From positions 1 to 64,000 of the forward strand of contig CANNDF010000005.1 in NCBI GenBank assembly GCA_947503305.1: a stretch of DNA of 64,000 bases, in the 5' to 3' direction. Source of the DNA: an uncultured Dokdonia sp. Lineage in GTDB: Bacteria > Bacteroidota > Bacteroidia > Flavobacteriales > Flavobacteriaceae. This document shows, piece after piece, positions 8,893-18,049 of this stretch. Every line of letters begins with the position of its first letter. Within the stretch, counting starts at the first letter, position 1. Position numbers and translations under genes: made by a program. The notes beneath the pieces were generated by a model. It did no database searches. It was not told the origin of the DNA and saw nothing but the letters and a program-made list of their open reading frames with translations.

Positions 8893-9306
8893 ATGTATTT
8901 ACTTGAAACTGTGTCTAGAAAAGAAATTAAAAAAATTCATATTCTTAAAGCTGGTCCTGTATACGTTTTTGATACCTATATAGTATCCGAATTCAATGAA
9001 GGTGCATTGATTGATTATAGTTGCTTTATAGAATTGTATAGTCTTCTTGATATCTATAGTAATAACAACGATACCTATGGATATATTTCACATCGTAAAA
9101 ACACCTATGCTGTTAAAGCTGCCGATTTTTTAAAGGTTCAAAGTGTTATTGATAAAAAATATCCGGTAGCTGTTGTCACATATAATGAAGATGCTTCAAA
9201 GATGTTTGAATTTGAAAAACAACTTTATAAATGTGATGCTTCTTTATTTAACTCTCTTGATAAAGCAATGACATGGTTATCACAATCTTTTACAAAAGCA
9301 TGTTAA
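8893..9306 (+). CDS. STAS/SpoIIAA-like small cytosolic protein
   Basis: I choose ATG 8893 (MYLLETVSRKEIKKIHIL) because upstream in-frame codons would place the -7 box and palindrome inside the gene. 137 residues, no signal or membrane segment. The alternating beta/alpha pattern and the SRKNTYAVKAADF- and ALFNSLDKAMTWL-type segments resemble the SpoIIAA/STAS-fold proteins common in Flavobacteriaceae, whose role is unknown. The call is from fold resemblance only. It is likely controlled by the 30-bp palindrome upstream. Confidence 0.55.
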   Translation: MYLLETVSRKEIKKIHILKAGPVYVFDTYIVSEFNEGALIDYSCFIELYSLLDIYSNNNDTYGYISHRKNTYAVKAADFLKVQSVIDKKYPVAVVTYNEDASKMFEFEKQLYKCDASLFNSLDKAMTWLSQSFTKAC

Positions 9307-9358
9307 TTATGGTGTGATTTTTGTGACTATGGTGTACATTAGTACAAAATATCCTACT

Positions 9359-9793
9359 ATGATAAAGTTACGTTTCGTTTTCCTATTACTCTTACCTTTA
9401 AGTACTTTTGGACAAGGTTTAGATTTTGAAACCACTGGATTTGAGATAAAGGCAACTACCCTTACCAATGTAACAAGATCATTACTTTCTTATGATTTAA
9501 ACTCAGAAGAGATTCCAACACAGTTCAAAAAATTTGATTCTAGAAGTAGGGAAGATATCTACAATATGCAACAGCCTATGGTATTTGCAACGCATAAGGG
9601 ATTTACTGATAAAAATACAAATAACCCTTCCATTCAGATAGCTCCTTTTAATGCTAATACGGTATATGCGTTTGGAGATGATGGGGGTATTAATGGGGTT
9701 AAAAATATTGCTTATAAACCTTCTAGAGGGCAAAACATTTATGGAGCATATTGTGCTGCTGTATATGCTGCTAATAATCCTATACGTAACTAG
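9359..9793 (+). CDS. Small exported protein of unknown function
   Basis: ATG 9359 gives a signal peptide, MIKLRFVFLLLLPLSTFGQ; the earlier in-frame start at 9314 would precede it with an unlikely extension. 144 residues, about 125 after cleavage. The mature chain is polar and Asn-rich with no Cys except one near the C-terminus (YGAYCAAVYAANN) and no motif I recognise. It follows the STAS-like gene by 52 bases and is convergent with the CvfB gene, with 6 bases between the stops and no clear terminator. Confidence 0.6.
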   Translation: MIKLRFVFLLLLPLSTFGQGLDFETTGFEIKATTLTNVTRSLLSYDLNSEEIPTQFKKFDSRSREDIYNMQQPMVFATHKGFTDKNTNNPSIQIAPFNANTVYAFGDDGGINGVKNIAYKPSRGQNIYGAYCAAVYAANNPIRN

Positions 9794-9799
9794 TCATGA

Positions 9800-10633
9800 C
9801 TATTCTGTGAGGTAAATTCCATCTTCTTTTATAAGAATTTTTCGATCCTTATAAAGTGTCCCTATAGCTTTCTTAAAACTTTTTTTACTCAATCCTAATT
9901 GTGACTGAATATCTTCAGGAGCAGATTTATCATGTAGCGGTAAAAAACCATTATTGGATTCTAGCTCTTCAAAAATATACTGCGCATTAGGTTCTATACT
10001 TTTATACCCCTCTTCTTGAAGCACTATATCTATCTTTCCATCTGCGCGGATTTTTTTTACCCAACCCTCTAACTGATCCCCTGTACGTATATCTTCAAAT
10101 ATATCTTCTTTATAGATTAGTCCTCTATGTTTACTATTAACAATCGCATTTGCACCTCGATCTGTAATATGAGATATAAGAATATGCACCTTATCAAACT
10201 TTGCAAGTGTTATAGTATCATTTGACAGGTATTTCATTGTTTTGCTTGTTGCTGCAAGCCTATTTGTTTTTTCATCCAGATACATATAAACGATGTACCA
10301 ACTACCTACTTTCATAGGACGTGCTTGTTGTGCAAAAGGGACAAATAGTTCTTTTTCCAATCCCCAGTCCATAAATGCACCCACACTAGATACAGTAGTG
10401 CAACGTAAATATCCAAAGTTATTAAGTTCTATAAATGGTTTTAGTGTTGTGGCAACTGGGCGTTCTTCATGATCTAGATATACATATACATCCAGTTCAT
10501 CCCAAATTTTATATTCTTCTGGGACATATTTATTAGGTAACAAGACGTCATCACCCGCTTCATTGGATAGAAAAAGACCTGGTTCTGTCTCCCTATCTAT
10601 ACGCATTTTATGGTATTTCCCTATTTCTAGCAT
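9800..10633 (-). CDS. CvfB-type S1 RNA-binding protein
   Basis: 277-residue cytosolic protein with tandem S1-like domains and a C-terminal winged-helix segment, the CvfB/YitL architecture. Seen directly: LFLSNEAGDDVLLPNKYVPE near the N-terminus, the S1-type SSVGAFMDWGLEKELFVPF in the middle, LEGWVKKIRADGKIDI later, and the GLSKKSFKKAIGTLYKDRKI helix-turn-helix end. In Firmicutes CvfB binds RNA and affects virulence-gene expression; its function in Bacteroidetes is not established. A TACTTTTG -7 box 17 bases before the start implies a short leader. Confidence 0.85.
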   Translation of the reverse strand: MLEIGKYHKMRIDRETEPGLFLSNEAGDDVLLPNKYVPEEYKIWDELDVYVYLDHEERPVATTLKPFIELNNFGYLRCTTVSSVGAFMDWGLEKELFVPFAQQARPMKVGSWYIVYMYLDEKTNRLAATSKTMKYLSNDTITLAKFDKVHILISHITDRGANAIVNSKHRGLIYKEDIFEDIRTGDQLEGWVKKIRADGKIDIVLQEEGYKSIEPNAQYIFEELESNNGFLPLHDKSAPEDIQSQLGLSKKSFKKAIGTLYKDRKILIKEDGIYLTE

Positions 10634-10650
10634 AATTTTTAATCTGGATG

Positions 10651-10658
10651 CAAAAGTA
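10651..10658 (-). promoter_or_regulatory. Promoter -7 box of the cvfB-like gene
   Basis: TACTTTTG on the minus strand fits TAnnTTTG and lies 17 bases upstream of the ATG. No clear -33 TTTG is visible. Confidence 0.5.
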
Positions 10659-10671
10659 CAATTACTTCCAT

Positions 10672-10706
10672 AAAAAAACGCTTTGTTATAATACTATATC
10701 AAAGCG
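10672..10706 (-). terminator. Rho-independent terminator of the DUF2853 gene
   Basis: CGCTTTG / CAAAGCG stem with a run of seven T on the minus strand after the stem. Confidence 0.75.
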
Positions 10707-10738
10707 CTCCAAATAGGTTGGTTAGTTATAGTCCTATT

Positions 10739-11080
10739 TTATTTGTAAACAGATTCTTTATTAAAGTGTTTTGTAAGCATATAATATACTACGGCACGAT
10801 ATTTATTACGATTAGATTTTCCGTAGGTTTCAATGACGCTAGCAATTCCTTTATCAAGATCAGAACTATCACTTAATCCTAATTTTTTGATTAAAAAGTT
10901 ATTTTTAACGGTGGCAAGCTCACTCTCATCACTTCCAGATACTGTTGCTGCATCAGCATTATAAATTGATGGCCCACAGCCTATAGTTACCTTCGTAAGA
11001 AGATCCATATCTGGAGTCATCCCACACTTGTTTTTTAAATCATCTGCATACTTTGCGATGAGATCATCTCTTTTGCTCAT
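10739..11080 (-). CDS. DUF2853 family protein
   Basis: 113-residue soluble protein beginning MSKRDDLIAKYADDLKNKCG and containing TKVTIGCGPSIYNADAATVSGSDESEL and a basic C-terminal half (GKSNRNKYRAVVYYMLTKHF). I recognise this as the DUF2853 family of small alpha-helical proteins, function unknown. It sits alone between cvfB and the menaquinone operon, with its own terminator. The short length is normal for the family. Confidence 0.85.
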   Translation of the reverse strand: MSKRDDLIAKYADDLKNKCGMTPDMDLLTKVTIGCGPSIYNADAATVSGSDESELATVKNNFLIKKLGLSDSSDLDKGIASVIETYGKSNRNKYRAVVYYMLTKHFNKESVYK

Positions 11081-11159
11081 AATTATTTAAGTTACTTGTT
11101 GGTTTAACATTTAATGCTCTTAAAGATAAAATATTTTCTAATACTTCCCCAATTAATTT

Positions 11160-12878
11160 TTATTTGATGTATTTAAAGTAATTTATCAGCACTTCATCGT
11201 TGATTTTGCGCGGTGTAAAGATTTCTAGCAACATAGGTTGCACATTGGATGCATATAATTTTGCTACTGCAAAAGTACATTCTTCTTCACTTGTCGCAGA
11301 TAAATATGTAAAATCATACATCTCACATAATTGTTTTGCTGTGAGTTCATGTGTGGTTTCAAAAAAAGTGTCAAAATTTTCAGTATTTTTTTCACGATTA
11401 GGTAATATTCTAAAGATACCTCCTCCATTATTATTAATGACAATGAGCTTAAAATTATTTGGGATGTATTTATTCCATAAAGCATTACTGTCATAAAAAA
11501 AACTTAGATCTCCTGTAATAAATGTAGTAGGTTTATGAGAAGCTACTGCTGCTCCTATTGCAGTACTCGTACTCCCGTCGATCCCGCTGGTTCCTCGATT
11601 ACAATATACTTCTAATGTTTTGTTTAAGTCAAAAAGTTGTGCATATCGTATAGCGCTACTATTTCCTATTTGTAACATAGAATTATCAGGGATAGAAGAT
11701 AATATGCCATCAAATACTTTAAAATCACACCAAGGCATCTTGCTTATATATTGAGAGTGTTGTGTGTCTCGTTTTCCTCTTATATCTAGCCATTTTGATC
11801 TGTACCCCTCTTTTACTGTAGAAATTTCAGATAAAAGCTGTTTAAAAAAGTAATTGGGTGTGACTTCAAAATGTTTGTTTAAACAAAAGTAGGTATCGTA
11901 TGCTTTTTTTGGATCTATATGCCAATGTTGTTGGGGTTGATAATTTCTCAAAAATGCCTTTATCTTTTTTGAGATAACCATTCCTCCAAAAGTAACTAAT
12001 ATCTCTGGCTGTAAGTCTTTAAATCCTTTTTCATCTAATGAGCCTATCATATTATCAATACGGGTAAAAAAATGTGGATGTGCAAGATTTGATGTAGTTT
12101 CTGTAAATACAATAACAGAAGAATCCCTCCCTAACAGTTGTAGTATTTTTTCCTCTATGGTATGAGGAGGTAATACACCTATAAGAATCATTTTTCTTGT
12201 AGCATTATTCCATGCTTGCACAAAGGGCTCTAGTTCTATGTCTGTAAGTTCTTGCTCTATATAATGTGGGGCAATATGTATTGGGGATACCGTCATTTGA
12301 TCCACCATTTCATACAGAGGTTCATAAAAAGGAGCATTTATATGTACTGGTCCACTTTGTTCTAAAGCGACATTGAGGGCTTTATTTATTTCTTGCTCAT
12401 TATGTCGTTGGCTTTCGGTAATTTTTTGTTGTACTTTTTTATCGGTTACTACGGTATCTGGAACGATCTCCGAGTATAGATTTGCTGTATATAAAATATG
12501 ATTTTCAAATACATTTTTTTGTCGGATGGTCTGTCCATCTCCTATATCTATACGTTCGACAGGGCGATCTGCGCTTATCACAACGAGAGGAATATCACTA
12601 TAAAAAGCTTCTGCAATGGCAGGATAATAATTAAGTAATGCACTTCCTGAGGTACATACTAGCGCTACAGGTTTTCTTTTTTGTTGGGCGATTCCAAGTC
12701 CAAAAAAAGCGGCACAACGCTCATCAACGATACTGTATGCCGCTATTTGTTTATTTTTTGTAAACTCTATCGTAAGGGGTGCATTACGAGATCCTGGAGA
12801 GATCACAACTTGATCAATACCTTTACTTAGACATAGACTTACAATAGACTGGGCAACAGGAATTTTTGAATGTTTCAT
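11160..12878 (-). CDS. menD: 2-succinyl-5-enolpyruvyl-6-hydroxy-3-cyclohexene-1-carboxylate synthase
   Basis: 572-residue thiamine-diphosphate enzyme that joins isochorismate and 2-oxoglutarate, the second committed step of menaquinone synthesis. The N-terminus VISPGSRNAPLTIEF and the DERCAAFFGLGIAQ segment carry the catalytic Glu region; VVISADRPVE and NRGTSGIDGSTSTAIGAA are MenD hallmarks; GDLSFFYDSNALWN with a following NNGGGIF provides the Mg/ThDP binding motif. Length is typical. It is the last gene of the thioesterase-menF-menD operon, 41 bases after menF. Confidence 0.96.
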   Translation of the reverse strand: MKHSKIPVAQSIVSLCLSKGIDQVVISPGSRNAPLTIEFTKNKQIAAYSIVDERCAAFFGLGIAQQKRKPVALVCTSGSALLNYYPAIAEAFYSDIPLVVISADRPVERIDIGDGQTIRQKNVFENHILYTANLYSEIVPDTVVTDKKVQQKITESQRHNEQEINKALNVALEQSGPVHINAPFYEPLYEMVDQMTVSPIHIAPHYIEQELTDIELEPFVQAWNNATRKMILIGVLPPHTIEEKILQLLGRDSSVIVFTETTSNLAHPHFFTRIDNMIGSLDEKGFKDLQPEILVTFGGMVISKKIKAFLRNYQPQQHWHIDPKKAYDTYFCLNKHFEVTPNYFFKQLLSEISTVKEGYRSKWLDIRGKRDTQHSQYISKMPWCDFKVFDGILSSIPDNSMLQIGNSSAIRYAQLFDLNKTLEVYCNRGTSGIDGSTSTAIGAAVASHKPTTFITGDLSFFYDSNALWNKYIPNNFKLIVINNNGGGIFRILPNREKNTENFDTFFETTHELTAKQLCEMYDFTYLSATSEEECTFAVAKLYASNVQPMLLEIFTPRKINDEVLINYFKYIK

Positions 12879-12919
12879 TTGTGGAGGTAAAAATACGACA
12901 CTCTCTTATTAATTCAGAA

Positions 12920-14032
12920 TTAAACGAGTACTTTTCCCATGGTCGCCAGTTTACTTACAGTTTCTTCCCACTCTGCTTCGGGAAGGCTATCTATTGTGAT
13001 CCCACCACCTACATATACACATGCCGTATCTTTTATGAGTTCCATACATCGTAGGTTTACAAAAAGATGTGTATTTGGTTTTACTGTTTTATAAGCGAGA
13101 TTTTCGACATTACGTCGTGTAGCAGAACGAAACTGCTCTGTTTTAAGGTTGAGCTCTCCTAAATATCCTGTGTAGTAGGTACGTTTATAGTTTTCATGCT
13201 GTTGTATAAAATCTCTTGCAGCCTTTCTTGGTAGTCCGCATACAGCAGGTGTGGGATGTAATGTGTGTATAAGAGACCCAATAGTTATAGTAGGGTCTAT
13301 ACTTCCTTGAATATCTGTTTTGAGATGTAATAGTGTTCCAGCTCTATGCGTATGTACATCGCCTACCTTTAAGGTAGGAATCATAGTTTGTAACCGTTTT
13401 ACAATTTCGGCAGTAACAAGTTGTTGTTCATGCATTTCTTTGGATCCCCATACTACATCTGTGATCCCCCTATAGGGTTGTGTTCCTGCTAGAGACATTG
13501 TTTTAAATCTTCTATGATTTGCTTGTATTAATGTCTCCGGAGTAGCACCCATCCATAGGCCTACTTTAGGATGATACCACAGGTATACCATGGCGGTAGG
13601 GTAACTTGATAAGAGTTCTTTAAAAATTGTAGATGGAGCTTTGCGTATGTTTTTTATAGGTTGCTTTCGCGAAAGCACAACTTTATGAATCCCTCCTTTT
13701 TTAATTGTAGCAATCCCTTTAGATACTAAGTTGATATGAGTTTCCTTTTCTGTTTTTAATGATGATACTTTGGATTTTGGAATCTTTTTTTCTAAAGAAA
13801 CTGGCTTCCCTATACTATAGGTTTTTGCTTTCTCTCCAGGAATCAGTACAGTATGCTGTTTATCATCAAAAGGAGCAAATACAAAACCGCACTCTGAATA
13901 ATCGATTACGTAATGTAAGGTATCATCATCCTGAAAAAAATGGAGTACTTCGTTTTCTTCTGGTTTTCTATAAAACACACAAGGGAGGTTGTAGAGGAGT
14001 GCTTGTTCTATTTTTTCTAGAAGTTCTTCCAT
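12920..14032 (-). CDS. menF: Isochorismate synthase
   Basis: 370-residue chorismate-utilising enzyme that isomerises chorismate to isochorismate at the head of the menaquinone pathway. Seen: IKKGGIHKVVLSRKQ (the general-acid Lys motif), YLWYHPKVGLWMGATPETLI, TMSLAGTQPYRG, HTHRAGTLLHLKTDIQG, LHPTPAVCGLPRKAARDFI and GGGITIDSLPEAEWEET, all standard for the MenF/EntC/PabB fold. The start codon overlaps the stop of the thioesterase by one base (TAATG), so the two are translationally coupled. Part of the conserved VVLSRK motif is encoded by a perfect copy of the 14-bp palindrome. EntC-type siderophore use is unlikely given menD next door. Confidence 0.94.
   Translation of the reverse strand: MEELLEKIEQALLYNLPCVFYRKPEENEVLHFFQDDDTLHYVIDYSECGFVFAPFDDKQHTVLIPGEKAKTYSIGKPVSLEKKIPKSKVSSLKTEKETHINLVSKGIATIKKGGIHKVVLSRKQPIKNIRKAPSTIFKELLSSYPTAMVYLWYHPKVGLWMGATPETLIQANHRRFKTMSLAGTQPYRGITDVVWGSKEMHEQQLVTAEIVKRLQTMIPTLKVGDVHTHRAGTLLHLKTDIQGSIDPTITIGSLIHTLHPTPAVCGLPRKAARDFIQQHENYKRTYYTGYLGELNLKTEQFRSATRRNVENLAYKTVKPNTHLFVNLRCMELIKDTACVYVGGGITIDSLPEAEWEETVSKLATMGKVLV
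13663..13676. repeat. GCTTTCGCGAAAGC palindrome, copy 3
   Basis: Perfect copy inside menF, where it encodes LSRK of the conserved KVVLSRK motif. Confidence 0.9.
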
Positions 14033-14454
14033 TATTTTTTAGGGAGAGCGATTGTGGTAAGTTTTACTTTTGAAATTAATTGCTCTTCTTCATCTACTAC
14101 ATCAATATTCCAGAGTTGCGTTGTACGGCCTTTATGAATAAACGTTGCTTTTGCATAGACCATTCCTTCTTTTTTGGATTTTACATGATTTGCAGAAATT
14201 TCTATCCCTCTCACGTACTGGTTTTGACTGTCTAAAAACATAAAACTGGCGGCACTCCCTACACTCTCTGCTAAGGCTACCATTGCACCACCATGCAATA
14301 CTCCATCGGGTTGATGAACTCTAGGTGTAACTGGCATTTGTGCTACCAGATAGTCTTCCCCAAAATCAATATATTTGATTTCCAGGGTCTCCATTAGTGT
14401 ATTTTTACAACTTTGTGCAAGTCTTTCCAATATTTGCTCTTTAGTCAAATTCAT
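14032..14454 (-). CDS. PaaI/MenI-like hotdog thioesterase (probable DHNA-CoA thioesterase)
   Basis: 140-residue hotdog-fold enzyme: VHQPDGVLHGGAMVALAESVGSAAS is the classic helix with the catalytic acid, and EISANHVKSKKEGMVYAKATFIHKGRTTQLWNIDV completes the sheet. Position as first gene of the menF-menD operon suggests it hydrolyses 1,4-dihydroxy-2-naphthoyl-CoA, the MenB product, but hotdog thioesterases are often broad and the sequence alone does not fix the substrate. It is divergent from the GNAT gene with only 32 bases between the two ATG codons. Confidence 0.85.
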   Translation of the reverse strand: MNLTKEQILERLAQSCKNTLMETLEIKYIDFGEDYLVAQMPVTPRVHQPDGVLHGGAMVALAESVGSAASFMFLDSQNQYVRGIEISANHVKSKKEGMVYAKATFIHKGRTTQLWNIDVVDEEEQLISKVKLTTIALPKK

Positions 14455-14486
14455 TGCCGTATTTTTATAAAACGAAGATACAATTT

Positions 14487-15068
14487 ATGAAAGCAAAGAC
14501 CTTAGAAAATAAACGTGCAAAGCTATTGCCTTTGGAAGCTTTTCATTATCGAGATTTACTACCTCTTTCTAAGCAAGTGGACTTGTATCAATATGGGTCT
14601 TCAGATATATCTACTCCCTATAAACTTAAAGCATATATGAATGAAGCCTTTGTAAAAAAAGAACAAGGCCTTGCATTACCTTATATTATATATGATAAAA
14701 ACCTAGAGCGGTTTGGGGGGAGTACTCGCTTTGGAAATATTGACAAAAAGAACAAGGTGGTTCACATAGGCTGGACGTGGTTGGGTGACGATTTTCGCGG
14801 AAGCGGTCTTAATCAACATATTAAATTCCTCATGCTTCAATATGCTTTTGAACCTATGGGGTATGAGAAAGTAGCGTTCAGAATTGATGAACGTAATGCT
14901 CGCTCCCGGAGAGCTGTAGAAAAAATAGGTGGCAAACTTGAGGGTATTTTACGTAAAAACGTGATAACTAAAAATGATTTCAGGCGAAGTTCTGCCTGCT
15001 ATGGGATTTTAAGAGAAGAATGGCCTATTATTAAGGACACTATTTTTAAAGATATTATGATTGAATAA
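14487..15068 (+). CDS. GNAT family N-acetyltransferase (RimJ/RimL type)
   Basis: I start at ATG 14487 (MKAKTLENKRAKLLPLEAFHY) rather than TTG 14454, which would overlap the divergent thioesterase start. 193 residues with an acetyl-CoA loop region HIGWTWLGDDFRGSGLNQHIKF and KVAFRIDERNARSRRAVEKIGG, the pattern of RimJ/RimL-like enzymes that acetylate protein N-termini or small amines. Substrate unknown. The bases encoding DDFRGS resemble the 14-bp palindrome but differ at one core base, so they are not counted as a copy. Confidence 0.85.
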   Translation: MKAKTLENKRAKLLPLEAFHYRDLLPLSKQVDLYQYGSSDISTPYKLKAYMNEAFVKKEQGLALPYIIYDKNLERFGGSTRFGNIDKKNKVVHIGWTWLGDDFRGSGLNQHIKFLMLQYAFEPMGYEKVAFRIDERNARSRRAVEKIGGKLEGILRKNVITKNDFRRSSACYGILREEWPIIKDTIFKDIMIE

Positions 15069-15124
15069 GCCTTTTATATACTAATTATAATGTATTATTC
15101 GGTTTTGCTAAAAATTTATCCAGA

Positions 15125-15769
15125 ATGACAGAAAATAAAATTTCATATACACATACAAACACCTATACGACACTTAACTCTTTTACGACCTCTACCAAAA
15201 ATGTTTGGTTAGTTTTTCATGGTATGGGTTATCTTACCAAATATTTTATAAAACATTTTGAGGGTCTGGATAAAGAAGAAAACTATATTATCGCACCTCA
15301 AGCTCCCAGTAAATATTACCAAGACAAGCGCTTTAAATATGTAGGTGCAAGCTGGCTCACCAAAGAAAACACAGTGCTAGAAAAAGAAAATATTCTTAGA
15401 TATATAGACGCTGTTTGGAAAATAGAGTCTAAAAAATGGGAAGAGCAAGATATAAAGCTCATCCTTATGGGGTACTCCCAAGGAGTTTCTATTGTCACAC
15501 GATGGGCAAGCAGTAGATATATAGATTGTAAACATCTTTTGCTACACTCTGGTGCTATTCCTCATGAATTAACACCATCAGATTTTGAATACCTCTCCCC
15601 TATTACAACAGTTACGTATCTCTATGGTGATAAAGATGAATATATCAATGAAGCCCGTAAAACAGAGCAACAATTAAAAGGAACTGCGCTGTTTGGAGAG
15701 CGGTTGTTCATAGAGGTTTTTGATGGCGTTCATGAGGTACATGAAGCATTTATTAATCGTATACAATAG
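15125..15769 (+). CDS. Alpha/beta hydrolase of the phospholipase/carboxylesterase type
   Basis: 214-residue cytosolic serine esterase. The nucleophile is S118 in LILMGYSQGVSI; an oxyanion VFHGMGY lies at 30-36; the acid is D169 or D171 in YLYGDKDEYI; the His is H203 or H206 in DGVHEVHEAF. Size and order fit the Abhydrolase_2 (YpfH/EstB-like) family. Physiological substrate unknown. It follows the GNAT gene by 56 bases and is convergent with the large lipoprotein. Confidence 0.85.
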   Translation: MTENKISYTHTNTYTTLNSFTTSTKNVWLVFHGMGYLTKYFIKHFEGLDKEENYIIAPQAPSKYYQDKRFKYVGASWLTKENTVLEKENILRYIDAVWKIESKKWEEQDIKLILMGYSQGVSIVTRWASSRYIDCKHLLLHSGAIPHELTPSDFEYLSPITTVTYLYGDKDEYINEARKTEQQLKGTALFGERLFIEVFDGVHEVHEAFINRIQ

Positions 15770-15840
15770 GTATAACTCTGAGCTCATTATCATTTAAAGT
15801 ATAGCTTGTTTTAAAAGATTAAGTCTAATAGCATAGGTTG

Positions 15841-15875
15841 TAAAAAAGCCTGTCATATTTACACATGACAGGCTT
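15841..15875 (-). terminator. Rho-independent terminator of the 15.9 kb lipoprotein gene
   Basis: 11-bp perfect stem AAGCCTGTCAT / ATGACAGGCTT, followed on the minus strand by six T. Confidence 0.88.
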
Positions 15876-15895
15876 ATATAATTTATAAAATATAT

Positions 15896-18049
15896 TTATT
15901 TATTATTCTCTTCTATCCATTGACGCTTACGTTCTGCATAGAGTCTTTCTCTTTCTCTAGCCGCTTGAAGCATTGCATCATTACTGCTTCTTGTAGCTGT
16001 GCTATTATTTTCAGGTGCAAATGATGGGTCTGGAATATCTCCATCACAGAAACTAATAGACCATGAGGTAACATCATTCCCTAAATCAGTCTCATCACAT
16101 ACAGTCAATGTCCAGTCTCCTGTCACAGATTCTCCATCAAAGGCAGTCGCAAAAGTTCCTCCTGAAGGTTGTATCTCTCCGGTTGCTACATTTGCTGGAT
16201 TTCCACCATCACGATAGATAGCAGATATATCATCATTAGCATTTACAGAACTAGCTAGATCTAACGATGTACCAGCAGGAGATGTTAATGTTATATTTAC
16301 GATAGGAGTAGAGAATGCACTATTTATATACGCTACACTAACATTATCAATATCTGCATCCGTACCTATAGTACCTGTTGCTGTTGAAGTAGCTACAAAA
16401 TCAGTACCTGTAGGACATCCCGCTACAGTTCCTGTTGCTCCCACAAAATCTGTAGTAGTACCACCACATACTGGTGCAGGATCTACACAAGTCACTGCGA
16501 TACTATACGATCCAGACTGCGTCGAAAATGCCTCTACTACAATAATATATTCTACACCTAAAGAGGCAGTAAAAGTAAGCTGTGAATTTCCTCCTGGACC
16601 ACATGCTATAAAATTGTCATCATTACCAATTATCTCTGTTCCTCCACAACTGTCTAAAACTCGTAAACGAGTATCATATCCTGATCCACAAAGAGAAACT
16701 GTTACAAATTGACCTTCTACTGTTGGAGTAAAGGAATAGAATACATCATTTCCTGAAGCTCCTGTAGAATCTGTCGCTAATAATGTACTTCCACTATCTG
16801 TCTCACCACATGCTATCGGGAATGCATCCATACACAAGTCATTTCCTGGTACTGTAGGTATAGACGCTTCTGCAAGACAGAATCCTGTTGTTTCAGACGT
16901 TATATTTGTAATTTGTATAATTAATGGATCTCCAACTACCCAGCCAGAAAGCGTTGTTCCTCCAAAGAGACTTCCTTGTACACATGTAATAAATGCACCT
17001 GTAGTATCTCTTATAATAATATCTTCGCTAGCGTTTTGACTTATTTGCTCTGCTCTATATACTAAGGCTTCTGTAGTAGATGTCCAGCTATAGAAAATAT
17101 CTGCTCCTGTAGAAAGGAAACATGTTGTATCGTCATTAAGACCACTATTTGTAAATCCTGTAAAATCCACAACAAAGTTTGGTGTCTCACAAGTATCTGC
17201 AGTTCCTTCTGCCGTTGGCACAATTGGAATCGCAGTCTGTAAATAGTCTCCTGGTGTTGTACATACATTATCTGTAGTCCATGTTCCTGATGATATTCCA
17301 GCTGTCCATGTACCTACTGCTGAAGAACAATCAGAAAGATCTAAAAACGTATGAGATCCTGTCCATGTAATTGCTACACCTTGTGATGTATAAGAACCTC
17401 CTATTGTACACGTTGTTACACTATCTACTGAATTACATCCACTTTGCTCATTTCCTGTAGCAGATCCATAATCGATTGCATTAAATATAGATTGAGTCGT
17501 GATGTCTGTATTATCACCTTCATCCGATCCTGTATTAAATACAATATTCCAGGTACCTATTTCACCAATTGAAGATTCAAAAGTTCCTGTAAGCGGAGTT
17601 ACTGCTCCTCTGGTATTTTCTTTTATTACTGTAATTAAAGATGCTTTTGCATTTGAATTTGCATTTGATACTGTAGGAGCGCTTCCATCTTGCCCTACTT
17701 CAAAATCAAATGATGAAGTCCGAGATACAAACGAAATCTTCATACTCAAGTCTTGTTGTACAATCTTACCTCTAAATCCTTCAATGTTTCCATCAACATA
17801 TTTAATAGTAGCTCTTGCTACTTCTTCATTGATTACTTTGATTTCTACAACCCCTCTTTGCTCACTATCTGTTGTAGTAAATACCCCTTTATACATTCCT
17901 AAAGGAGAGTTTTGATAGCTACTTAAATCGGCAACTAAATCTAGCGCTTCTCCAGTATCTGGATTGTCAATAATTGTGTCTTCTTCAGAACAAGAAAATA
18001 GGATCCCAACTAGTGCCAGGATCATCCATAGTTTGGTTAATTTCATCAT
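15896..18049 (-). CDS. Surface lipoprotein with PPC-like and proprotein-convertase P-like domains, paralog A
   Basis: 717 residues. The signal MMKLTKLWMILALVGILFSC has a lipobox Cys at 20, then acidic residues (SEEDT), suggesting surface export. Order: a shared N-terminal domain (about 50-270) containing YKGVFTTTDSEQRG and TWTGSHTFL; a domain from about 290 with NFVVDFTGFTNSGLNDDTTC; a pre-peptidase C-like domain around 405-520 (NDLCMDAFPIACGETDSG, GNDVFYSFTP, TFTASLGVEYIIVVEA); a P-domain-like beta-sandwich around 530-675 with ITLTSPAGTSLDLASS and GDWTLTVCDE; and a basic tail rich in Arg/Glu. No peptidase domain is present. It is almost identical to the 22.2 kb gene. Function unknown. Confidence 0.8.
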   Translation of the reverse strand: MMKLTKLWMILALVGILFSCSEEDTIIDNPDTGEALDLVADLSSYQNSPLGMYKGVFTTTDSEQRGVVEIKVINEEVARATIKYVDGNIEGFRGKIVQQDLSMKISFVSRTSSFDFEVGQDGSAPTVSNANSNAKASLITVIKENTRGAVTPLTGTFESSIGEIGTWNIVFNTGSDEGDNTDITTQSIFNAIDYGSATGNEQSGCNSVDSVTTCTIGGSYTSQGVAITWTGSHTFLDLSDCSSAVGTWTAGISSGTWTTDNVCTTPGDYLQTAIPIVPTAEGTADTCETPNFVVDFTGFTNSGLNDDTTCFLSTGADIFYSWTSTTEALVYRAEQISQNASEDIIIRDTTGAFITCVQGSLFGGTTLSGWVVGDPLIIQITNITSETTGFCLAEASIPTVPGNDLCMDAFPIACGETDSGSTLLATDSTGASGNDVFYSFTPTVEGQFVTVSLCGSGYDTRLRVLDSCGGTEIIGNDDNFIACGPGGNSQLTFTASLGVEYIIVVEAFSTQSGSYSIAVTCVDPAPVCGGTTTDFVGATGTVAGCPTGTDFVATSTATGTIGTDADIDNVSVAYINSAFSTPIVNITLTSPAGTSLDLASSVNANDDISAIYRDGGNPANVATGEIQPSGGTFATAFDGESVTGDWTLTVCDETDLGNDVTSWSISFCDGDIPDPSFAPENNSTATRSSNDAMLQAARERERLYAERKRQWIEENNK

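Noticed and set aside
14806-14824. Near-copy of the 14-bp palindrome (TTTTCGCGGAAGC)
   Set aside because: It differs at a core base and encodes the conserved DDFRGSG of the GNAT acetyl-CoA loop, so protein conservation explains it.
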